This document shows positions 58,831-64,000 of a DNA stretch of 64,000 bases, one piece after another. How positions within the stretch are numbered: the stretch's first letter is position 1; each line of letters opens with the position of its first letter. The position numbers were made by a program, and so were the translations under genes. Location of the stretch: contig JAEDCT010000013.1 of assembly GCA_016294035.1 (NCBI GenBank), positions 4,957-68,956 on the forward strand, in the 5' to 3' direction. This stretch comes from Treponema sp. GTDB taxonomy: Bacteria > Spirochaetota > Spirochaetia > Treponematales > Treponemataceae. The notes beneath the pieces were generated by a model that was not told where the DNA came from, made no database searches, and saw only the letters and a program-made list of their open reading frames with translations.

Positions 58831-59887
58831 ATTCTGTTTTGTATGATTTTAGGATTGCATCAAAGTAGGATCTGTTTTTCTGGTAAACGCTGTCGTAAAC
58901 TGTCAGTGTAACAAAAGCGTATGTTCCATCCTTTTTCTTTGTGATTGTCTTGAAGTCTCTCGTTACATTTTCAATTTCCGGCTGAAGAAAAACATTCATT
59001 ATCATTATTTTCTGTGAATCAGATTCAACTTTGTGCTGCGGCCAGATGCTGTATGTTCTTGCTGTTCCTTCTGTGAGTTTTCGTGTAAGCAGCTGAAGGT
59101 TGTTGGATTTTTCTGGAAGGGCTGGGAGTGTGGTCATGGAAAGGAATGCATAGTCGCCCAAAAACCACATGTTGTCCATTGCAGTTTTCCATCCTGAATC
59201 AATCTGGATTGTCTGTCCGTCAATTCCAACTCTTACTGGAGTTTTCTTGTCTTTCTTGAAGTCTCTTTTTTTGTCTTTTGGAAGACCGTTGACTCCCTTG
59301 AAAGCAGAAAAGCTTGTGTCTGTTGAGTTTGAAAGGAAACCGCAGGTCTGGGTTTCAAGAAGTGGTTTCCCGCTGACTGAAGAAATTGATTCAATGTTAA
59401 AAATCGGAACGTATGAATTGTAGCGGATTTTTACGTTTCCACCAAACTGTACGTAGTCTTCTTTTGAAATGAGAGGGCTCTCTCCCAGGTTTCCGATTTT
59501 CTGCCTGCGAGCTGTGAGTTCATAGAAAAGATCATGCATGTAGTTGATTATTTCTGTGTCTTCTTTTGCGCCTGCACCAACTATTTTTTCTCCTGTCATG
59601 TCCAGGTTCTTTGACTGTGGGTTTACTGAAATATAAAGACAGATATCCTTTTCAGGAATTTTTTTCCCGGTGTTTGCAGGGGAATAGAATCGTACAGCAT
59701 AGGTTGATTCATTGTAGTAAAGGAATCCGATAATGGATTCGTTCTGAAAACTGTAGTCCCTGAAGTAAATGAATTCTCCAGAAGTGTCCGGAAGATAGGG
59801 ATTGACTGCTGGAAGAGAAAAAACCGGGATGGCAAGAAATGTAAAAGTCATTATTGATAAAGCAAATCTTTTTAAGTATCCATTCAT
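58829..59887 (-). CDS. Hypothetical exported protein (352 aa)
   Basis: A 352-residue protein with a signal peptide (1-24, ending VFSLP) and mostly beta-strand segments: SGEFIYFRDYSFQNESIIGF, a Lys-rich patch KKRDFKKDKKTPVRVGIDGQ at mid-length, and TYAFVTLTVYDSVYQKNRSY near the end. No family is recognised. GGAG precedes the ATG by 10 nt. It follows proS on the same strand across an 84-bp gap with an inverted repeat, so partial co-transcription is possible. Confidence 0.65.
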   Translation of the reverse strand: MNGYLKRFALSIMTFTFLAIPVFSLPAVNPYLPDTSGEFIYFRDYSFQNESIIGFLYYNESTYAVRFYSPANTGKKIPEKDICLYISVNPQSKNLDMTGEKIVGAGAKEDTEIINYMHDLFYELTARRQKIGNLGESPLISKEDYVQFGGNVKIRYNSYVPIFNIESISSVSGKPLLETQTCGFLSNSTDTSFSAFKGVNGLPKDKKRDFKKDKKTPVRVGIDGQTIQIDSGWKTAMDNMWFLGDYAFLSMTTLPALPEKSNNLQLLTRKLTEGTARTYSIWPQHKVESDSQKIMIMNVFLQPEIENVTRDFKTITKKKDGTYAFVTLTVYDSVYQKNRSYFDAILKSYKTE

Positions 59888-59911
59888 AGTTTTTTTTCTC
59901 CTGCAATGTGT

Positions 59912-59963
59912 GTCACCTCCGGGGCAAGATCCGAAGGTGACATATAATTTACCCGAAGGTGAC
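59912..59963. repeat. Repeated GTCACCTTCGG hairpin region after proS
   Basis: CCGAAGGTGAC occurs twice in direct repeat (59931-59941 and 59953-59963), and its near complement GTCACCTCCGG (59912-59922) can pair with either copy. Two alternative hairpins are therefore possible. No T-run follows on the minus strand. It lies between the proS stop and the ribosome site of the next gene. Confidence 0.55.
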
Positions 59964-59971
59964 CAGTTTAT

Positions 59972-61759
59972 CTAGCTAAGCTTTTCAAACTCAGCCTTTA
60001 CAATTGCTGCAACTTTTTCTGCTGCTTCTTCTAATGGAACAAGCACAGGATCTGCCTGGTTACGCATTTTAACTTCAACATTAGGAAGGTTTTTGTCTCC
60101 GACTGTAATGCGAACCGGATATCCAATAAGGTCTGCATCTGCGAATTTTACTCCAGGACGTTCGTCGCGGTCATCAAGAATGACTTCAACTCCGGCTGCC
60201 TTAAGCTGATCATAAAGTTTGTCCGCAGCATCTTTCATTGCATCCTTGTACTTGATAGGAACGATGGCAACTGTATATGGAGCAACTGATACCGGCCATA
60301 TAATTCCGTTGTCGTCATGGAAGCATTCAATGATTGAAGCAAGAACGCGGTCAACACCGATTCCGTAGCATCCCATTGTTGGAACAGCAGCCTTACCGTT
60401 CTTGTCGAGGTAAGTCACTCCCATGCTTTGTGTGTATTTTTTTCCCAGCTTGAAGATGTGCCCAAGTTCGTTTCCTTTTGATGTGTGGAACTTTCCACCG
60501 CAAAGTGGACATGTGTCGCCTTCTTTTACTGTGCGGACATCTGCGTTGATGTATGCTGTGTAGTCACGGCCTGGTTCAACATGCTTAATGTGGAATCCTT
60601 CCTTTCCTGAACCAGCGTAAGCATCGTGCATGTTGTTTACACTAAGATCCTGGATAACAGGACATTTTACGTTTACAGGACCAACAAATCCGTGTGGAGC
60701 ACCGGCAATCATTCTGATTTCTTCATCATCTGCAAGAACAACTTCAGAAGCCTTGAGAAGTCCGGCGAGTTTTGCTTCATTTACTTCAAGATCACCGCGG
60801 ATAAGAACACATGCATAAGAAACAGGATAAAAACTGAACTTATCTTCTGTAACACGCTTGAGGTTTTCGCAGTGAGGAGCATTTGTAAGATCCAGTGAAG
60901 AATTGATAACGCGGTAAACAAGAGCCTTGATAAAGTTCTTTGAAGATGTGCCGAAGAATTTTTCCATGTCTTCAATTGAAAAAACATTTGGTGTTGCAAC
61001 TTCTTCAAATGCAAGGTCTGTTTTTGCCATCTCTGGAGTATCTTCCTTGCATGCAGCCTTTTCGACGTTTGCAGCATATCCGCAGTCGCAGAGAATGAGT
61101 GTGTCGTCACCGATTGGAGACTCAACCATGAACTCCTCTGAGCCTGAACCACCCATGGCTCCAGTGTCTGCCTTTACAGGAATGATTTTAAGGCCAAGGC
61201 GCTTGAAGATTCTGTGGTATGCCTTTGCATAATCCTGATATGTTTCATCAAGTGATTCATCATCAGCATGAAGTGAATATCCGTCTGCCATGTTGAATTC
61301 ACGGCCGCGCATAACTCCATAACGAGGGCGAATTTCATCACGGTACTTTGTGTTGATCTGATATGCGTTGATTGGCAGCTGCTTGTATGAGGTAAGTCCC
61401 TGGCGCATGATTGCAGTGTATGCTTCTTCTGCAGTAGGAGAAACAACCATGTCCTGTTCACCACGGTTTTTTGCCTTGAGCATCTGAGGACCCATTGTGT
61501 CCCATCTTCCACTTTCCTTCCATATTTCTCCTGGAACAACTACAGTAGGCTTGAATTCACAGGCACCAATATTGTTCCATTCTTCTTTGATTATGTTTTC
61601 AACCTTGCGGTATGCTTTCAGTCCGAGAGGCATGTAAGTGTAAAGACCGTTTCCAAGCTTGCGGATAAGATCAGCTCTCATCATAAGCTGATGACTAGAA
61701 ATCTGAGCCTCTGCAGGGGCTTCACGTAATGTTCTTAAAGGAAGTTTTGAAGTTTTCAT
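59972..61759 (-). CDS. proS: Prolyl-tRNA synthetase (bacterial, with editing insertion)
   Basis: A class II aminoacyl-tRNA synthetase of 595 residues. Motif 2-type region YRDEIRPRYGVMRGREFNMA, motif 3 MGCYGIGVDRVLASI, the INS editing domain (about 220-400) and the C-terminal anticodon-binding domain (about 490-590; VILDDRDERPGVKFADADLI) are all present. ATG 61759 begins the usual MKTSKLPLRTLREAP. On the minus strand TTGAAT-17-TAAAAT lies 10 nt before the ATG without a ribosome site, so the leader should be very short. Confidence 0.96.
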   Translation of the reverse strand: MKTSKLPLRTLREAPAEAQISSHQLMMRADLIRKLGNGLYTYMPLGLKAYRKVENIIKEEWNNIGACEFKPTVVVPGEIWKESGRWDTMGPQMLKAKNRGEQDMVVSPTAEEAYTAIMRQGLTSYKQLPINAYQINTKYRDEIRPRYGVMRGREFNMADGYSLHADDESLDETYQDYAKAYHRIFKRLGLKIIPVKADTGAMGGSGSEEFMVESPIGDDTLILCDCGYAANVEKAACKEDTPEMAKTDLAFEEVATPNVFSIEDMEKFFGTSSKNFIKALVYRVINSSLDLTNAPHCENLKRVTEDKFSFYPVSYACVLIRGDLEVNEAKLAGLLKASEVVLADDEEIRMIAGAPHGFVGPVNVKCPVIQDLSVNNMHDAYAGSGKEGFHIKHVEPGRDYTAYINADVRTVKEGDTCPLCGGKFHTSKGNELGHIFKLGKKYTQSMGVTYLDKNGKAAVPTMGCYGIGVDRVLASIIECFHDDNGIIWPVSVAPYTVAIVPIKYKDAMKDAADKLYDQLKAAGVEVILDDRDERPGVKFADADLIGYPVRITVGDKNLPNVEVKMRNQADPVLVPLEEAAEKVAAIVKAEFEKLS

Positions 61760-61939
61760 AATAGAAGATATTTTAATGAAATGAGATTCTTTATTCAATT
61801 ATAAATATGTATTGGCCGATGGTAAAAAGCCCCGGTGGTTCTGGAAGAATCAGCGCATGAAACAAATAGTAATGAGCAAGTGCTGCAAGCTAAAAAAGAT
61901 TGTGCCGTCCTGCCGGGATATTTTTAGTCATGGCATTTG

Positions 61940-61968
61940 TTGAAAAACTGAATCCATTAAACTATAAT
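61940..61968 (+). promoter_or_regulatory. Promoter of the FNT channel gene, very short leader
   Basis: TTGAAA (61940-61945), 17 nt, TATAAT (61963-61968), then 8 nt to the ATG at 61977. No ribosome site is visible. Confidence 0.7.
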
Positions 61969-61976
61969 TTGACATT

Positions 61977-62603
61977 ATGAACTTCAAATCTTTTTTTAAT
62001 GTCTTGATTCGTGCCATTTTGACAGGATTTGCCATTGGTATTGGTGGAACTGTTTTCCTTTCATGTGAAAGCAAGGTTTTGGGTGCATTTTTGTTCGGTA
62101 CAGGATTGTTTGTGATTCTGACTTTTGGTTTCTATTTGTACACGGGAAAGGTTGGGTACATTGTTGTAAACAGGCTTTCCTATGCTGGTCAGGTTTGTAT
62201 TATCTGGGTTGGTAACTTCATCGGAACCTTCCTCATGGCATATCTTATCCTGAACACAAGAATTTCAGGTATTGCTGAAAAGGCTGCTGCCATGTGTGTT
62301 ACAAAGGTAAATGATGGTCCGCTGAGCATTTTCATTCTTGCCTTTTTCTGCGGAATCCTGATGTTCATTGCTGCAGACGGATGGAAGAATATCGAGAATC
62401 AGGTTGCAAGGACTCTTGCGGTTTTCCTTCCTGTTGTAGTGTTTATCCTTAGTGGATTTGAGCACTGTATTGCAAACATGTTCTACTTTTCAATTGCTCA
62501 GGCCTGGGATGCTCACAGTCTTTTGTGGCTTCTGGTAATGACGGTGGGAAATGCTGCGGGCGGAATGTTTATTCCATTTTGCAGAATTGCATTTGTTGAT
62601 TAA
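61977..62603 (+). CDS. Formate/nitrite transporter family channel
   Basis: An FNT-family channel of 208 residues with six membrane helices. It is recognisable from GFAIGIGGTVFLSCESKVLG, GNFIGTFLMAYLI, ILAFFCGILMFIAADGW and GFEHCIANMFYFSIA (the conserved His of the pore is in the last). It would export formate from fermentation or import small anions. The protein is shorter than FocA (about 280), lacking some loop and terminal sequence. The next gene follows after 17 nt. Confidence 0.9.
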   Translation: MNFKSFFNVLIRAILTGFAIGIGGTVFLSCESKVLGAFLFGTGLFVILTFGFYLYTGKVGYIVVNRLSYAGQVCIIWVGNFIGTFLMAYLILNTRISGIAEKAAAMCVTKVNDGPLSIFILAFFCGILMFIAADGWKNIENQVARTLAVFLPVVVFILSGFEHCIANMFYFSIAQAWDAHSLLWLLVMTVGNAAGGMFIPFCRIAFVD

Positions 62604-62620
62604 TTTTTTTGGAGGTTGAT

Positions 62621-63592
62621 ATGAATTTTAAGAAAGCTGCTTTATTTGCAGGACTCTCTCTTTTTGGTGCTGGTGCTTTTGCCATGCCTTTTACTGTTGC
62701 AGATTTTGCAATGAATCCAAATATTATTGCCGACTCCATCAATGATGGACTTGGTGATTTTACAGAACAGGTTGCTCTTGCAGTTCCTCTTGGAGCAGTT
62801 GAACAGAACGTGTGGGCTGATGCATACATTGGAAATTTGTTTCCGTCTGCAATACCACATTTTGGTGGCGGTCTCAACGTTGGTTTCACGAAAATTGATA
62901 CTTCAGGCCTTGCAAAAACTTGTGATGTTCTTGGAATCAGCGGTATGGGAGACAATGTCTACTATCCCATGTTTGCTGCAGATGTAAGGGTCGGGGGATT
63001 TGTCCTTCCCTTTGATTTTGGATTTACATTCATGAAATCTGGAACTTTCAGCATTGATGTTCAGGATGTTGGCCTGGATTTTGATTTCATGACAGCTGGT
63101 TTTGATGTGCGATATGCACTTATTGAGGGCGGGCTGATAATGCCAAAACTTTCGGTTGGTGCAGGTTATTTCTACAATTCGGGATCCTTTGGAATTGATT
63201 CAGTGGAAGGCGCCGTTGCAATTGATTACACTGTTCATACAATGTTCCTTGAGGCTCAGGTTTCAAAATCATTCCTTATTTGTACTCCATTTGTTGGTGT
63301 TCGAGGAATCGTATCAAAGTATGAAAGTAATTACGACTGGAAATACAAGGGAGCTTATGCTGATCAGGTTCGCGTAGTTGCCAGTGCTGCAGGTGCCACA
63401 GTTGAAACTCAGGGTAAGGGATCATACAAGTCAGATTCATTTGATTTTGGTGCCATTCAGCCACAGGTCTATGCCGGTGTTGGTGTTAATTTTCTTGTTC
63501 TTCAGGCAACTCTTTCTGTTTCAGCAGACATGAGAAATATCTGGGATAAGGGACTCTGGTCGGGCGCTTTCAGTTTGAGAGCCAAACTGTAG
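62621..63592 (+). CDS. Outer-membrane barrel-type hypothetical protein
   Basis: A 323-residue protein with a signal peptide (MNFKKAALFAGLSLFGAGAF, cleaved near FAM) and many Gly/aromatic amphipathic strands (GYFYNSGSFGIDSVEGAVAI, FLEAQVSKSFLICTPFVGVR), consistent with an outer-membrane barrel. It ends ...AFSLRAKL, a strand-like terminus. No family is recognised. ATG 62621 has GGAGG at 5 nt. It follows the FNT gene by 17 nt and is probably co-transcribed, which makes an outer-membrane path for small anions conceivable. Confidence 0.7.
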   Translation: MNFKKAALFAGLSLFGAGAFAMPFTVADFAMNPNIIADSINDGLGDFTEQVALAVPLGAVEQNVWADAYIGNLFPSAIPHFGGGLNVGFTKIDTSGLAKTCDVLGISGMGDNVYYPMFAADVRVGGFVLPFDFGFTFMKSGTFSIDVQDVGLDFDFMTAGFDVRYALIEGGLIMPKLSVGAGYFYNSGSFGIDSVEGAVAIDYTVHTMFLEAQVSKSFLICTPFVGVRGIVSKYESNYDWKYKGAYADQVRVVASAAGATVETQGKGSYKSDSFDFGAIQPQVYAGVGVNFLVLQATLSVSADMRNIWDKGLWSGAFSLRAKL

Positions 63593-63747
63593 TTTTTCCG
63601 GTGTCATCCGCGGCTTTGTCCCCGGAATGCTTAATTTGATGACTGGAAAAAAAATTAATTGGTGAAGATAATCTGATCTTATTCATCTGAAATAAACGGG
63701 CTGGATTTTTCGAGACCACTGAAAAAGGTCTCCAATTTTAAGGCCTG

Positions 63748-63793
63748 AAAAAAAAGCCAGATTTTTGAGAAAAAAATCTCATAAATCTGGCTT
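63748..63793 (-). terminator. Terminator, minus strand
   Basis: AAGCCAGATTT (63754-63764) pairs perfectly with AAATCTGGCTT (63783-63793), with inner GAGA/TCTC, and on the minus strand T8 (63755-63748) closes it. It would end a short minus-strand transcript starting near 63916. Confidence 0.75.
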
Positions 63794-63818
63794 TGCTCTT
63801 TTAAGGAGCAAATTTTTT
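63792..63818 (+). terminator. Terminator, plus strand
   Basis: TTTGCTC (63792-63798) pairs perfectly with GAGCAAA (63806-63812), followed by T6 (63813-63818). It is about 200 nt after the barrel gene stop and may end that transcript. Confidence 0.7.
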
Positions 63819-63823
63819 GTCTT

Positions 63824-63916
63824 TCATTTCCTTATTTTTATTGTATTTAAATCCATTGTTGTCTTTTCTGAATAAGGTTCTGCCTCAAGCTTTTCGCCAT
63901 TAACAACTATCTTCAT
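63824..63916 (-). CDS. Possible 30-residue peptide
   Basis: A short frame starting MKIVVNGEKLEAEPYSEKTT and ending in NTIKIRK, followed by a terminator at a suitable distance. The first residues resemble the beginning of ThiS/MoaD-type proteins, but the rest of that fold is missing. The ribosome site is weak (AGAAAG). It may be a degenerate gene end or a chance frame. Confidence 0.25.
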   Translation of the reverse strand: MKIVVNGEKLEAEPYSEKTTMDLNTIKIRK

Positions 63917-63973
63917 AACTTTCTAAAAAATCATATTTGTATTTCCACGAAATTTGAGTTACAATATTTAAGT

Positions 63974-64000
63974 ATGCTATTGACACAAAAATCGGAAAAG
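63974..64000 (+). CDS. Start of a gene leaving the window
   Basis: ATG 63974 opens MLLTQKSEK and continues past the edge. TTGTAT (63937-63942), 17 nt and TACAAT (63960-63965) lie 8 nt before the ATG, an arrangement like the FNT gene promoter. Only nine codons are visible, so the product cannot be named. Confidence 0.35.

Noticed and set aside
63824..63916. Assigning the 30-residue peptide as ThiS
   Set aside because: Only the first dozen residues are similar and the Gly-Gly C-terminus is absent, so no name was given.
1..64000. tRNA, rRNA or known riboswitch genes
   Set aside because: Intergenic regions were read on both strands and no cloverleaf, rRNA segment or recognisable riboswitch core was found.

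Overview
The window looks like a chromosomal segment of a Treponema-type spirochaete (Spirochaetota), probably a host-associated carbohydrate user. The basis is inference from gene content: a Pst phosphate system with a YibE/F partner, many short lipoproteins and secreted proteins without recognisable families, a FeoAB system with a small Cys-rich partner, laminarinase-type GH16 and GH5 enzymes, desulfoferrodoxin and a formate/nitrite channel. The core DNA is moderately AT-rich; 1-2000 and 20.8-25.9 kb are clearly richer in AT and look acquired.

Layout. 1-2.4 kb: AT-rich genes of unknown function and a broken IS256-type transposase. 2.4-10.1 kb (minus strand): an outer-membrane barrel gene, yibE/F-phoU-pstB, an unrelated coiled-coil gene, then pstA-pstC-pstS. 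Three near-identical 11-bp-periodic Pho-box promoters control the barrel gene, pstB and pstS. 10.3-15.4 kb: membrane regulator, superoxide reductase, chemoreceptor, periplasmic rhodanese, MIF-like protein, AraC regulator. 15.4-18.0 kb: a MITE-like element with 9-bp flanking direct repeats, then a GH16/CBM enzyme. 18.1-19.9 kb: a broken IS1182-type element. 20.0-26.0 kb: a truncated HU-like gene, an array of about ten short palindromes, then a five-gene defence-like operon (two cytosine-5 methyltransferases, a DUF3883/PD-(D/E)xK-like protein, a possible NdpA-like protein and a RelA/SpoT-domain protein) ending at an attC-like imperfect palindrome. 26.1-33.6 kb: GH5, lipoprotein, M18 peptidase, mnmA, FeoB-associated Cys-rich protein, DmpA-type peptidase and MFS transporter. 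33.8-40.5 kb: an AgrC-type kinase and LytTR regulator followed by a complete TonB system (receptor, ExbB, two ExbD, TonB). 40.6-48.2 kb: acetyltransferases, secreted unknowns, feoA and feoB. 48.2-64 kb: esterase lipoprotein, GGDEF protein, LysR and Rrf2 regulators, Vsr endonuclease, radical SAM protein, FAD dehydrogenase, RNA methyltransferase, PAP2 phosphatase, GerMN protein, proS, FNT channel and a barrel protein.

Cross-cutting observations. (1) The Pho boxes have the same 11-bp register and the same 9-nt gap to the -10. (2) A paired palindromic operator (GTTAN-N6-CTAAC, repeated at 20 bp) links feoA with the distant FeoB-associated Cys-rich gene, and a single copy precedes feoB. (3) At least eleven start codons lie exactly 6 nt after a -10 hexamer with no Shine-Dalgarno sequence, which suggests frequent leaderless transcription. 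(4) Several kinds of hairpin-rich repeat are present, one of which is translated as the N-terminus of PstA. No tRNA, rRNA or CRISPR array was seen.
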